Below, one piece after another: positions 52,346 to 61,270 of a DNA stretch of 64,000 bases. This DNA is from an uncultured Alphaproteobacteria bacterium (GTDB lineage Bacteria > Pseudomonadota > Alphaproteobacteria > Caulobacterales > Caulobacteraceae). Location of the stretch: contig CAIVVM010000047.1 in assembly GCA_903909375.1 (NCBI GenBank), positions 1 through 64,000 on the forward strand, read 5' to 3'. The translations under genes and the position numbers were made by a program. The notes beneath the pieces were generated by a model. The model made no database searches. It was given only the letters and a program-made list of their open reading frames with translations, and was not told the origin of the DNA. Every line of letters starts with the position of its first letter. Position 1 is the stretch's first letter.

Positions 52346-53593
52346 ATGGAGCACCACAGTTTGATCCGACGCCACTTTTTCCTCGTCGCCGCGCTGGTGC
52401 TGCTGGTCATCATGGCGGTGGCCGGCGGGCTGAAACTGCTGGGCGGCAAGCCGGATGGACAGGGCCCGGCTGGCCCCGGTGCGTCGGCCCAGGGCGCTTC
52501 TGGCGCAGGACGCCCTGGTGGCCCCGGCGGCCCGGGCGGGCGTCGTGGAGGCCCCGGAGGGCCGACTCAGGTCACGGTCGCGCTGATCCAGCCGCGGGTA
52601 TTTGAAGACACCATCGAAGTGCTGGGTGTGGCGAAGGGGCGCCAGTCCGTCACGCTGACGGCTGCCGCGACTCAACTGGTCGAGCGGGTTCGGTTCCGTG
52701 ACGGCCAAAGCGTGGCCCGTGGAGCGGTGCTGGTGGAACTGCGCGATACGGAGCAGGACGCCGGCACGGCGCAGGCCGAGGCGCGGCTTGTTCAGGCCCA
52801 GCGCGCCTATGATCGCTACAGGACCCTGGGGGAAAAGGGTTTCGCCTCCAAGGCGGCCATCGACCAGTTCGAGGCGACATGGCGCGCGGCGCAGGCCGAT
52901 GTCGCCGCCGCCCGCGCAAGGCAGAGCGATCGTCTGATCCGTGCGCCGTTTGCCGGCGTGGTGGGCCTGTCGGACGTGGCGCCTGGCGCACTGGTCAATC
53001 CCGGCGCGCCGATCGTGACGCTGGATGATGTCTCGTCGATCCGGGTCGATTTCCAGACACCCGAACGTTATCTCGCCCAGTTGCGGACCGGCCAGACCTT
53101 GCTGGCGACGGCGGACGCTTATCCGGGGCAAACCATTCCGGGGCGGATCGCTCATATCGATACCCGTGTCGACGAGCGCACGCGTGCGATCACCGCGCGC
53201 GCGGAGTTTCCGAACGCCGGCGGTCGGCTGAAACCCGGCATGTTGATGCGGGTCGGGATCTCACGCGGTCAGCGCCAGAGCCTTAGCGCGCCAGAGAGCG
53301 CCGTATCGGTGCAGGGCGACGCTGCCTTCGTCTATGTGCTGCGCCAGATGGGCGAACGCACGGTGGTGGAGCAACGCCCCATTCTGACCGGTTCGCGCCA
53401 GCAGGGTTTTGTCGAGATCCGTGAAGGCGTGACGGCTGGCGAACGGGTTGTCGCGGATGGCCTCAACAAGATTCAACCGGGCCAGCCCGTAAGGGTTGCG
53501 CGGCCTTCGGGCGGTCGACCGGGCGCACCCAGTGGCCGTTCAACCGGTGCGCTTGATGCGGCGCGGCCGGCGACGGCGAGGCCGGCCGGATGA
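52346..53593 (+). CDS. RND efflux periplasmic adaptor (MFP) subunit
   Basis: A 415-residue adaptor joining an RND pump to an outer-membrane channel. An N-terminal membrane anchor (FFLVAALVLLVIMAVAGGL) is followed by a Gly/Pro/Arg-rich linker at about 45-80, then lipoyl, hairpin (QAEARLVQAQRAYDRYRTLGEKG) and beta-barrel domains. RAPFAGVVGLSDVAPGALVNPGAPIVTLDD is the classic signature. A Pro/Ala/Arg-rich tail ends the protein. ATG 52346 (MEHHSLIRRHFF) fits the topology better than the longer ORF. The stop codon overlaps the pump start (ATGA). Confidence 0.93.
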   Translation: MEHHSLIRRHFFLVAALVLLVIMAVAGGLKLLGGKPDGQGPAGPGASAQGASGAGRPGGPGGPGGRRGGPGGPTQVTVALIQPRVFEDTIEVLGVAKGRQSVTLTAAATQLVERVRFRDGQSVARGAVLVELRDTEQDAGTAQAEARLVQAQRAYDRYRTLGEKGFASKAAIDQFEATWRAAQADVAAARARQSDRLIRAPFAGVVGLSDVAPGALVNPGAPIVTLDDVSSIRVDFQTPERYLAQLRTGQTLLATADAYPGQTIPGRIAHIDTRVDERTRAITARAEFPNAGGRLKPGMLMRVGISRGQRQSLSAPESAVSVQGDAAFVYVLRQMGERTVVEQRPILTGSRQQGFVEIREGVTAGERVVADGLNKIQPGQPVRVARPSGGRPGAPSGRSTGALDAARPATARPAG

Positions 53594-56500
53594 TGCTCTC
53601 TGACATCTCGGTCCGGCGTCCCGTCTTCGCGGCGGTCGCGGCGATCATCCTGTGCGTTGTCGGGTTCGCCTCCTTCGGCGCCCTTACGGTGCGGGAGCTT
53701 CCCAGTGTCGATCCGCCGGTGGTCAGCATTTCCACCAGCTATCGCGGGGCCTCGGCCGAAGTGATCGAGGAGCGGATCACCGAGCTGATCGAGCGCCAGG
53801 TGGCCGGTATCGAGGGGATTGACCGGGTCTATTCGTCTTCACGGGACGGCTCGTCGCGGATCAGTATCGCGTTCAAGCTGGATCGAGACCTCGACGCTGC
53901 GGCCAATGATGTGCGTGATGCCGTCAGCCGGGTGACGGCCCAACTGCCGCAGCAGGCTGACCCGCCGCAGATCCAGAAGGCGACGGCGGACTCCTCGCCG
54001 ATCATGTTCCTGAATTTCACATCGCAGACGATGGACCGTCTGCAACTTTCGGATTACGCGCAGCGCTTCCTTGTGGAGCGCCTCTCAACAGTACCTGGCG
54101 TCGCGACGGTCGGTGTGGGCGGGGCGCAGTTCTACGCCATGCGCATCTGGCTCAACCCTGACGCCATGGCCGCACGCGGGATCACAGTCGAGGACGTGGA
54201 AACCGCGCTCAACTCCCAGAACGCGGAGCTTCCGGCGGGGTCGCTGGAGGCGCCTACCAAGGACTTCACGATCCGTGTTGCGCGGGGATACTCGACCCCC
54301 GAGCAGTTCGCCCAGATGCCGATTGTGCCGGCGCGAACCGCGACCCAGACTCCCGGATCGGCCGCGATTGGCGGGACAGCGGCCTCCGCAGGCGCCGCCC
54401 AGGGCGTGACGCGGGACATCACGACCTCTTCGGCCGGTCAGGGCTACATCACACGCCTGGGTGATATCGCCCGTGTCGAGGAGGGGGCTGACGAGCGCCG
54501 GCGAAGCTTCCGGTCCAACGGCCGCGACATGGTGGGTATCGCCATCACGCGGCAAAGCCAGGCCAACGACCTGGACATCTCCGACGGGGTCAGGGCCGCT
54601 CTGGCCGAGATCAACGCGGGTCTGCCAAAGGGTACCCGGCTGGGAATTTCGGTGGACTACACCCAGTTCACCCGTGACGCGATCCGCGAGGTCTGGATCA
54701 CCATGGGGATTTCGCTGGCGCTGGTCGCGCTGGTGAATTTCCTGTTCCTAGGCACGCTCCGGGCCGCGATCATTCCCACTGTAGTGGCGCCGATCTGCAT
54801 CCTGTCGACCTTCATCGTCCTGGCCCCACTGGGATTCTCGATCAACCTCCTGACCCTGCTGGCGCTGGTTCTGGCCATAGGCCTGGTGGTCGATGACGCC
54901 ATCGTCGTGGTTGAGAACATCCAGAGGCGCATCGACGAGGGCGAGCCGCCGATCGTCGCGGCGCAACGTGGCGCGCGGCAGGTGTTCTTCGCCGTTGTGG
55001 CGACCACCGTTGTTCTGATCGCCGTGTTCGCGCCGCTGATGTTCCTGCCCGGATTTGTCGGCCGGCTGTTCGTCGAGCTGGCGGTTTCGGTGGCAGCGGC
55101 TGTGGCCTTTTCGGCCGTCCTGGCGCTTTCGCTATCGCCGATGCTGGCGTCCAAGTTGCTGCGCCCCGCCAAGAGCGAGGGATGGCTCGCGCGCAAGGTC
55201 GACGCCGGCATGCATCGACTGCGGAACTCATACCATGCTTCGCTGGAGGCGATGCTGGGTCGTCGCAGCGTATCGATAGCGACCTCGGTGCTGGTGCTGT
55301 TTCTGGGCGTGGCCGCCTATACGGTGTTCAGCGTCCTGCCGCGCGAACTCACCCCCGAGGAAGACCGCCGTCGCGCACAGCTCAGCTTCTCGGGACCCGA
55401 GGGCGCGGGGTTCGACTACACAGCCGCCGCCGGCCAGAAGGTCGAGCAGATCCTGTCTAAGTATCTGAAGGACGGGACCGTCGAACGCTACGTCTACTCG
55501 ATGCCGCGGTTCGGAAACTCGTCTTTCAACTCTGGCGGTGGCAACATCATCCTGTCGTCGGACACCAAGGTCACCGCGCCGGAACTTTCGGCGAAGCTCA
55601 ATCGCGAGCTCTCTTCGGTGACGGCGGTTCGGGCCATCGTCTCGGCAGAGGGCGGACTGCAGCGGGGCGGGCCAGGCGGCGGCGGGGGTGGCGGAACGAG
55701 CTTTCAGTTGATCGCCACGGGGACCGACTATCCCGAAATCGCCCGATGGATCCAGCCGTTGCTGGCGGCAGCCAATGACAATCCCGGACTGGCGCGGCCG
55801 AGGCTGGACTATGAGCCGACCAGTCCCCGGGTCGTGGTCAGTATCGACCGCGACAAGGCCGCTGCGCTGGGCATTTCGGCCCAGTCCGTCGGGCGCGCGC
55901 TGGAGACAATGTTCGGATCGCGGCGCGCCACCACCTATATCAAGAACGGTCAGGAATATGACGTTCTGCTGCAGGCTGACCGGGACCGGAGGCAGACCGA
56001 AAGCGATCTGGACAGCCTCTTTGTCCGGACCACATCAGGAAAGGTTGTGTCGCTGTCCAGCGTGGTGACCACCCAGGTTCGCGGTGACACGCCCGACCGG
56101 TCACGCGTGGATCGACTTCGCTCAATCAACCTCTCGGCGCAGTTGAATCCTGGCTACAGCATGGGCGACGCCATCGCCTTCTTCAGGGCCGAGGCCGCGA
56201 AGCAGCCAGGATCGGTGACCATCAAGTGGGGCGGCGGAGCGCGGGATTATCTCGAGGCCTCGGGCTCCGTCGGTTTGGCGTTCGGGATCGCGCTCTTGCT
56301 GGTTTTCCTGGTGCTGGCGGCCCAGTTCGAAAGCTGGATCCACCCGGCGGTGATCATGTTGACCGTACCCATCGCGGTGCTGGGCGGCCTGTTCGGCCTT
56401 CTGATGTTTGGCTCTTCCATCAACACCTACAGCCAGATCGGGTTGATCATCCTGGTAGGCATCGCCGCGAAGAACGGCATCCTGATTGTGGAGTTCGCCA

Positions 56501-56829
56501 ATCAGCTGCGCGACGACGGATTGTCCATCAGGGAGGCGGTGATCGAGAGCGCCAGCCTTCGCCTGCGCCCGATCATCATGACCTCGATCTCGGCGGCTGC
56601 GGGCGCGCTGCCGTTGATCCTTGAGGGCGGGGCTGGCGGCGAGGCGCGCAAGACGATCGGTGTCACGATCTTCTTCGGGGCGATCTTCGCCACGGCGGTC
56701 ACGCTGTTCGTGGTGCCGGTCTTCTACAACCTGCTGGCGCGGTTCACGAAGTCGCCGCTTGCGATGGCGCGCCGCATCGAGGCGTTCGAGGACGCGGAAC
56801 GGGCCAGGGTCGCCAACGCGGCCGAATAG
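53590..56829 (+). CDS. RND (HAE-1 type) efflux pump
   Basis: A 1079-residue inner-membrane proton antiporter with 12 helices and two large periplasmic loops. Landmarks are LSDISVRRPVFAAVAAIILCVVGF at the N-terminus, DDAIVVVENIQRRIDEGEPP near residue 435 (proton-relay Asp pair in helix 4) and GIAAKNGILIVEFANQLRDDG in the second half. It is slightly longer than AcrB because of inserts near 240-275 (Gly/Ala/Thr-rich) and a GGPGGGGGGG run near 700. No outer-membrane TolC-like gene follows, so the channel must be encoded elsewhere. Confidence 0.95.
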   Translation: MMLSDISVRRPVFAAVAAIILCVVGFASFGALTVRELPSVDPPVVSISTSYRGASAEVIEERITELIERQVAGIEGIDRVYSSSRDGSSRISIAFKLDRDLDAAANDVRDAVSRVTAQLPQQADPPQIQKATADSSPIMFLNFTSQTMDRLQLSDYAQRFLVERLSTVPGVATVGVGGAQFYAMRIWLNPDAMAARGITVEDVETALNSQNAELPAGSLEAPTKDFTIRVARGYSTPEQFAQMPIVPARTATQTPGSAAIGGTAASAGAAQGVTRDITTSSAGQGYITRLGDIARVEEGADERRRSFRSNGRDMVGIAITRQSQANDLDISDGVRAALAEINAGLPKGTRLGISVDYTQFTRDAIREVWITMGISLALVALVNFLFLGTLRAAIIPTVVAPICILSTFIVLAPLGFSINLLTLLALVLAIGLVVDDAIVVVENIQRRIDEGEPPIVAAQRGARQVFFAVVATTVVLIAVFAPLMFLPGFVGRLFVELAVSVAAAVAFSAVLALSLSPMLASKLLRPAKSEGWLARKVDAGMHRLRNSYHASLEAMLGRRSVSIATSVLVLFLGVAAYTVFSVLPRELTPEEDRRRAQLSFSGPEGAGFDYTAAAGQKVEQILSKYLKDGTVERYVYSMPRFGNSSFNSGGGNIILSSDTKVTAPELSAKLNRELSSVTAVRAIVSAEGGLQRGGPGGGGGGGTSFQLIATGTDYPEIARWIQPLLAAANDNPGLARPRLDYEPTSPRVVVSIDRDKAAALGISAQSVGRALETMFGSRRATTYIKNGQEYDVLLQADRDRRQTESDLDSLFVRTTSGKVVSLSSVVTTQVRGDTPDRSRVDRLRSINLSAQLNPGYSMGDAIAFFRAEAAKQPGSVTIKWGGGARDYLEASGSVGLAFGIALLLVFLVLAAQFESWIHPAVIMLTVPIAVLGGLFGLLMFGSSINTYSQIGLIILVGIAAKNGILIVEFANQLRDDGLSIREAVIESASLRLRPIIMTSISAAAGALPLILEGGAGGEARKTIGVTIFFGAIFATAVTLFVVPVFYNLLARFTKSPLAMARRIEAFEDAERARVANAAE

Positions 56830-56844
56830 CTTCCGAACCCGACA

Positions 56845-56882
56845 CCAGGGAACCTGCGAACTAGGGGTGACAGATTCCCTGG
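56845..56882 (+). terminator. hairpin downstream of RND pump gene
   Basis: CCAGGGAA (56845-56852) and TTCCCTGG (56875-56882) form a perfect 8-bp stem around a 22-nt loop, 15 nt after the pump stop. No U-run follows; a Rho-dependent or structural role is possible. Confidence 0.35.
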
Positions 56883-56973
56883 GTCCGGCGGATGGCGGGG
56901 GGCGCCACCCTTCGGTTCAGAAGGTCAGCCGGGGCAGATGCTCCCCTTCGACGGGACAACATTGAGATCACCC

Positions 56974-56987
56974 TTGATACGCGTCAA
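56974..56987. promoter_or_regulatory. FNR/FixK-type box TTGAT-ACGC-GTCAA
   Basis: TTGATACGCGTCAA fits the FNR/FixK consensus TTGAT-N4-(A/G)TCAA exactly. It lies in the 203-nt spacer between the RND pump gene and the 3' end of the cytochrome c gene, so no annotated start codon lies directly downstream on either strand. Confidence 0.5.
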
Positions 56988-57032
56988 GGTTGTTTTATGT
57001 GGTAAACACACCGCCTCGGGGGCAAATTCGAT

Positions 57033-57512
57033 CTAGGGCTTGTGGCCGGTCTCGACCATCAGATAGCCGATCAGGTCGACCCGATCCTTGGCGTCCTTCA
57101 GACCCGCGAACGACATCTTTGTGCCGGGCAGATAGGTCTGGGGCTTTTCAAGCCACTGGTTGAGGTGGTTGGCGTCCCAGATCCAGCCGGTCGCCTTGAG
57201 CGCGTCAGAGTATTTGAAATCCGGATTGGCGGCCGCCGCCTTGCCGAAAACGCCGTGCAGGTTGGGGCCGGTCATGTTGGCCCCGCCCGGGGCGATGGTG
57301 TGGCAGGACTGGCAAAGCGCAAACTTGGACTCGCCGTTATCCAGATCGGCCGTGTTGTACGGCGCCGGATAGGTGGCGAGGATCGCCTGTTTTTCGGCGT
57401 CCGTCGGGGCCGGCGCAGCGGGGGCATCGGCCTTGGGTGCTGGCTGGGAATTGCTGCACGCGGCGGTCAGCAAGGCGAGAGCGCTGACGATGGCAAGGGA
57501 TCCGGCACGCAT
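57033..57512 (-). CDS. lipid-anchored class I c-type cytochrome
   Basis: A 159-residue cytochrome. The lipobox ALLTAACSN places Cys near residue 19, so the mature protein is membrane-anchored in the periplasm. A Pro/Ala-rich linker follows. The haem site is CQSCHT near residue 68, TGPNLHGVFGKAA follows, and the distal Met ligand is in LPGTKMSFAGLKD near 133. It resembles c2-like electron carriers. No oxidase genes are adjacent. Stand-alone, 60 nt from the YaiI gene on the same strand. Confidence 0.92.
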   Translation of the reverse strand: MRAGSLAIVSALALLTAACSNSQPAPKADAPAAPAPTDAEKQAILATYPAPYNTADLDNGESKFALCQSCHTIAPGGANMTGPNLHGVFGKAAAANPDFKYSDALKATGWIWDANHLNQWLEKPQTYLPGTKMSFAGLKDAKDRVDLIGYLMVETGHKP

Positions 57513-57573
57513 GGAAGACTCCGAGAATAACTGGTCGGCAAGCTAGCGTCGCGCGGCCACGATGCAAGGGGCG

Positions 57574-58026
57574 CTATCGGCCTTTTCGACGCTCACGGTT
57601 CACGGCCTCATCCAGCGCCTGCAGAAACCGTGACCGGTCGGCGACGGCGAACGGCTTTGGCCCACCGGTGATCTCACCTGTCGACCGGATGTGCTCCATG
57701 ATGGAGCGCTGGGCCAGCGCCTGGCCGATGGAGTCCGGCGTGAACGGCCGCCCGTTCGGCGCAATTGCCGCGCCGTCGGCCTTCAGAACGCGGTCCGCCA
57801 ACGGGATGTCATTGGTCACCACAATATCACCCGGCAGGACGTTGTCGGCGATCCAGTCATCGGCCACGTCGGGTCCGGCGTCGACGATCTGCCGTTCAAT
57901 CATCTCGGAGCGCGGAATCTGGATGAAGCTGTTGGAAACCACAAAGGTCTTCAGGCCATAGCGCGCCGCCACCTTGTAGGTCTCGTCCTTCACAGGACAG
58001 GCGTCAGCGTCGATGAAGATGCGCAT
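57574..58026 (-). CDS. YaiI/YqxD-family (DUF188) protein
   Basis: A 150-residue conserved protein. The start MRIFIDADACPVKDETYKVAARYGL is the family signature, with a PIN-like acidic pocket (DADACP). VTNDIPLADRVLKADG and ALAQRSIMEHIRSTGE complete the pattern. The fold relates to NYN/PIN nucleases, but no activity is established. ATG 58026. It is divergent from tRNA-Thr, 105 nt away. Confidence 0.92.
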   Translation of the reverse strand: MRIFIDADACPVKDETYKVAARYGLKTFVVSNSFIQIPRSEMIERQIVDAGPDVADDWIADNVLPGDIVVTNDIPLADRVLKADGAAIAPNGRPFTPDSIGQALAQRSIMEHIRSTGEITGGPKPFAVADRSRFLQALDEAVNRERRKGR

Positions 58027-58085
58027 GGGGATCGGCCCTACAGCAGAATCAGGCGCCCTTCACGTGGATTGGCGCCGCCCCCCTC

Positions 58086-58114
58086 TTGGCGCCGCGCGCA
58101 CTTGCCCGCATAAG
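58086..58114 (+). promoter_or_regulatory. predicted promoter of tRNA-Thr
   Basis: TTGGCG and CATAAG are spaced by 17 nt, with the -10 ending 17 nt before the mature tRNA. The -10 is weak but the position is right. Confidence 0.3.
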
Positions 58115-58131
58115 CGGCGCGGTCACGGCGC

Positions 58132-58207
58132 GCCGGATTAGCTCAGCTGGTAGAGCAGCGGTTTTGTAAACCGAAGGTCACGGGTTCGAATCCTGTATCC
58201 GGCACCA
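58132..58207 (+). tRNA. tRNA-Thr (anticodon UGU)
   Basis: A 76-nt tRNA with encoded CCA. The acceptor GCCGGAT pairs with ATCCGGC, the D arm is GCTCAGCTGGTAGAGC, the anticodon loop TTTGTAA gives UGU, and the T arm is GGGTTCGAATCC. The 227 nt between it and the potI stop hold only a CAACGCC-agcaa-GGCGTTG hairpin at 58350-58368. Confidence 0.97.
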
Positions 58208-58434
58208 CCCAAGCCCCAGACAATCGTCATTCATCGCCGCGCTGGCGCGGAAGCTGCGCCGCTTCGGTGGCAGGTCGGGGATGTGTTTCAAGACGGGACG
58301 CGGACATCTCCGGCGGCCGGGTCTGTCCGGGGGGGGCAGGTCGGGCCTTCAACGCCAGCAAGGCGTTGGTTACAGGCGGCCGGGTTGGCGGTGCGTAGGG
58401 TCAGTATGCCAAAGGCCCGGTCGTCTGTGACGCT

Positions 58435-59232
58435 TCATGATCGCTGATCACCGCGCCGCGCCGCACGTTGCTGCACCAGATAGGTAGCGATCACACCTGT
58501 GGCGACCAGACCAATCAGGATCGTGGAGATCGCGTTGATCTTGGGGTCAACGCCCAGTCTGACCTGGCTGTAGAGGCGCATCGGCAGGGTGGTGGCGCCG
58601 GGACCTGACGTGAAGCTGGCGATCACGAGGTCGTCCAGGGAAAGTGTGAAGGCGAGCACCCAGGCGGCCGCGACCGCTGGCGCGATCAGCGGCAGAGTGA
58701 CCAGCAGAAACGCCTTCCAGGGCGGACAGCCGAGATCCTGAGCAGCCTCTTCCAGATTGCGGTCAAAGCTCCTGAGGCGCGCCTGCACCACCACCGTGGC
58801 ATAGGCCAGCGTCAACGTGGTGTGGCCCAGCGTCACCGTCCAGAAGCCGCGTGGAAGCCCCACAGAGACGAACAGCAAAAGCAGGGACAGGCCCAGGATC
58901 ACCTCGGGCATCACCAGCGTGGCGTAGATCCCGCCCGCAAAGACTGTGCGGCCGCGAAACCCGCCCCGTACGAGTGCAATCGCGGCCAGCACCCCCAGGA
59001 TCGTTGAAAAGGTCGCCGATACGGCGCCGACCCGGACGGTCATCCAGACCGCATCCAGCATCTGGGCGTCCTGCAGAAGGGCCTTGTACCAGCGCGTGGA
59101 AAATCCACCCCAGACAGTGACCAGGCGGCTGGCGTTGAAGGAATAGATCACCAGGATCACGATCGGCGCGTAGAGGAACGCCAGACCCAACACGATCGAG
59201 GCGATGTTGAACGTCGAGGGACCTCGCCTCAC
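58435..59232 (-). CDS. potI: polyamine ABC transporter permease (PotI-type)
   Basis: A 265-residue inner-membrane protein with six helices. The EAA loop (RNLEEAAQDLGCPPWKAFLLVTLPLIAPA near residue 160) contacts the ATPase. ALxLSLDDLVIASFTSGPG is typical of the PotC/PotI group. Start is GTG 59232, overlapping the potH stop by 4 nt (GTGA). Last gene of the potFGHI cluster, which imports putrescine-like polyamines. Confidence 0.92.
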   Translation of the reverse strand: MRRGPSTFNIASIVLGLAFLYAPIVILVIYSFNASRLVTVWGGFSTRWYKALLQDAQMLDAVWMTVRVGAVSATFSTILGVLAAIALVRGGFRGRTVFAGGIYATLVMPEVILGLSLLLLFVSVGLPRGFWTVTLGHTTLTLAYATVVVQARLRSFDRNLEEAAQDLGCPPWKAFLLVTLPLIAPAVAAAWVLAFTLSLDDLVIASFTSGPGATTLPMRLYSQVRLGVDPKINAISTILIGLVATGVIATYLVQQRAARRGDQRS

Positions 59233-60113
59233 GCGATCACCTGTTTCTGCTGGCGCTCGAAAAGCAGGATGGGGACCAGAAGCGTGGCCAGGAGCGCGAT
59301 GGCCACCGCGGAGGCCGCGGGCCAGTCACGGTTGGCGAAGAATTCGGTCCAGATCACCCGGCCCAGCATCAGGGTTTCTGATCCGCCGAGCAGGTCGGGG
59401 ATCACGAATTCGCCCGACATCGGGATGAAGCAGAGCAGGGCGCCTGCCGCAGCGCCGCTGAGCGACAGCGGGAAGGTCACGCGCCAGAAGGCGGAAAAGG
59501 GCGTGGCGCCCAGATCCTGGGCGGCTTCGATCAGGCTATGGTCCTGCCGATCCAGCACCGCATAGAGCGGCAACACCATGAACGGCAGATAGGCGTAGAC
59601 GAGCCCCAGCAGCACGGCGATTTCCGTGTTGAGGATGTCGACAGGCGGCAACCCGAGCGCGCCCAGTGCTATGTTGAGCACACCGGCCGGTTTCAGGATC
59701 GCGATCCAGGCATAGATGCGGATCAGAAAGCTGGTCCAGAAGGGCAGGATCACCGCCATCACCAGCGCCTGACGCAGGGCAGGGGGGCAACGGCTGATAC
59801 CGTAGGCGATGGGGTAGCCGATGATCAGCAGCAGGACCGTGGCGATCCCGGCCAACCGCAGGCTGGAAAGCCAGGCGTCAAGGTAGAGGGTGTCGGATAT
59901 CAGCCGGGCATAGGCCTCGATGTCCAGGCCGCGGGCAAAGGTCTGCAGCCCCGCGATCCCCTGGTTCCAGTCGATCCGCGGCGTGTAGGGCGGGATCGAG
60001 AGCGCCGTGTCCGACAGCGACAGTCGGCCCACCAGCATGAACGGAAAGGCGAAGAACACCGCCAGCCATAGCAGGGGCAGCGCCGCCGCCAGGCCGGATC
60101 CCCCGCGCCTCAT
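59229..60113 (-). CDS. potH: polyamine ABC transporter permease (PotH-type)
   Basis: A 294-residue inner-membrane protein with six helices. The EAA loop reads HSLIEAAQDLGATPFSAFWRVTFPLSLSG near residue 200. PFWTSFLIRIYAWIAILKPAGVLN and LVYAYLPFMVLPLYAVLDR match PotB/PotH. ATG 60113 overlaps the potG stop by 4 nt (ATGA). It pairs with PotI to form the translocation pore. Confidence 0.93.
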   Translation of the reverse strand: MRRGGSGLAAALPLLWLAVFFAFPFMLVGRLSLSDTALSIPPYTPRIDWNQGIAGLQTFARGLDIEAYARLISDTLYLDAWLSSLRLAGIATVLLLIIGYPIAYGISRCPPALRQALVMAVILPFWTSFLIRIYAWIAILKPAGVLNIALGALGLPPVDILNTEIAVLLGLVYAYLPFMVLPLYAVLDRQDHSLIEAAQDLGATPFSAFWRVTFPLSLSGAAAGALLCFIPMSGEFVIPDLLGGSETLMLGRVIWTEFFANRDWPAASAVAIALLATLLVPILLFERQQKQVIA

Positions 60114-61270
60114 CGCGTCAGGATCACAGCGCTGGAGGGCGCGAAGGTCAGCCAGACGGGGTCATCACAGCCCAGCGGACGATCTACCGAACGGGTAGCG
60201 TTGGCGCGGGCGGCCCGCAGCGTGCGGCCGGTCTCGACCTCCACCAGATAGGTGGTCCAGTCGCCCAGATAGCCATAGTCGACGATCTTGCCGGCCAGAC
60301 AGTTTTCGCCAGGCGGCGGGGGTTCTGCATGTACGGCGATCTTTTCGGGGCGCACCGCAAGCCATGCGGTCTGGCCAGGTGTGGCGACCCCTTCAGCCAC
60401 GAAAGATCCTTCAGGCGAGACGACGCGAACGCCGGCAGGATCGGCCTCGGCCCGGCCCTCGAACAGGTTCACGTCGCCGACAAAGCCGGCCACATAGCGA
60501 TCTACCGGCGTTTCATAGATTTCGGCGGGCCGGCCGATCTGGACGATCTCGCCGGCGCGCATGATGGCGATGCGGTCCGCCACGACCATGGCTTCATCCT
60601 GGTCGTGGGTGACGATCATGAAGGTCATCCCCAGGCTCTGCTGGACCGCCATCAACTCGAACTGGGTCTCCTCGCGCAGCTTGCGGTCGAGCGCGGCCAT
60701 CGGCTCGTCGAGCAACAGGATGCGCGGCCGGGGTGCGAGCGCACGGGCCAGTGCGACCCGCTGGCGTTGACCGCCGGAAAGCTGGTCTGGACGGCGGCCG
60801 CCCAGGCCTTCCAGCTTCATCAGCGACAGCATTTCCTCAACGCGGGGTCCAATCTCGGTCCTGGGCACGCCCTGGCGTTTCAGACCGAAGGCGATGTTTC
60901 CGGCGACGCTCAGGTGCGGGAACAGGGCGTAGGCCTGGAACATCATATGGATCGGCCGCTGATGCGGAGGACAGCTGCTGATGTCTCGCCCTTCCAGCAG
61001 GATCCTGCCGGCGTCCGGGCTCTCGAACCCGGCCAGAAGGCGCATCAATGTGGTCTTGCCGCAGCCGGACGGGCCCAGAAGCGCGAAGAACTCACCCTCA
61101 TAGATCGAGAGGTCAACGCTGCGGACCGCTGCGGTGTCGCCGAACGCGCGCGATACGCCCTCGAACCGCACCAGCGGCTTCGCCGCCGGGTCTTCCCAGG
61201 GCGCGAAGCTGGAGCGGATCCCGCCGATTTGAGCCCGGCCGTTCAACGCCCCGTCAGGACCTTCGTCCAC
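60110..61270 (-). CDS. potG: polyamine ABC transporter ATP-binding protein (PotG-type)
   Basis: A 386-residue ATPase. Walker A is LLGPSGCGKTTLM near residue 66, the signature LSGGQRQRVALARAL near 163, and Walker B ILLLDEPMAALDRKLR near 183. A C-terminal TOBE domain follows (WLAVRPEKIAVHA), typical of PotA/PotG. The start is uncertain: GTG 61270 overlaps potF by 28 nt, while TTG 61246 would overlap its stop by 4 nt, matching the spacing of the other pot genes. It energises PotH and PotI. Confidence 0.93.
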   Translation of the reverse strand: MDEGPDGALNGRAQIGGIRSSFAPWEDPAAKPLVRFEGVSRAFGDTAAVRSVDLSIYEGEFFALLGPSGCGKTTLMRLLAGFESPDAGRILLEGRDISSCPPHQRPIHMMFQAYALFPHLSVAGNIAFGLKRQGVPRTEIGPRVEEMLSLMKLEGLGGRRPDQLSGGQRQRVALARALAPRPRILLLDEPMAALDRKLREETQFELMAVQQSLGMTFMIVTHDQDEAMVVADRIAIMRAGEIVQIGRPAEIYETPVDRYVAGFVGDVNLFEGRAEADPAGVRVVSPEGSFVAEGVATPGQTAWLAVRPEKIAVHAEPPPPGENCLAGKIVDYGYLGDWTTYLVEVETGRTLRAARANATRSVDRPLGCDDPVWLTFAPSSAVILTR

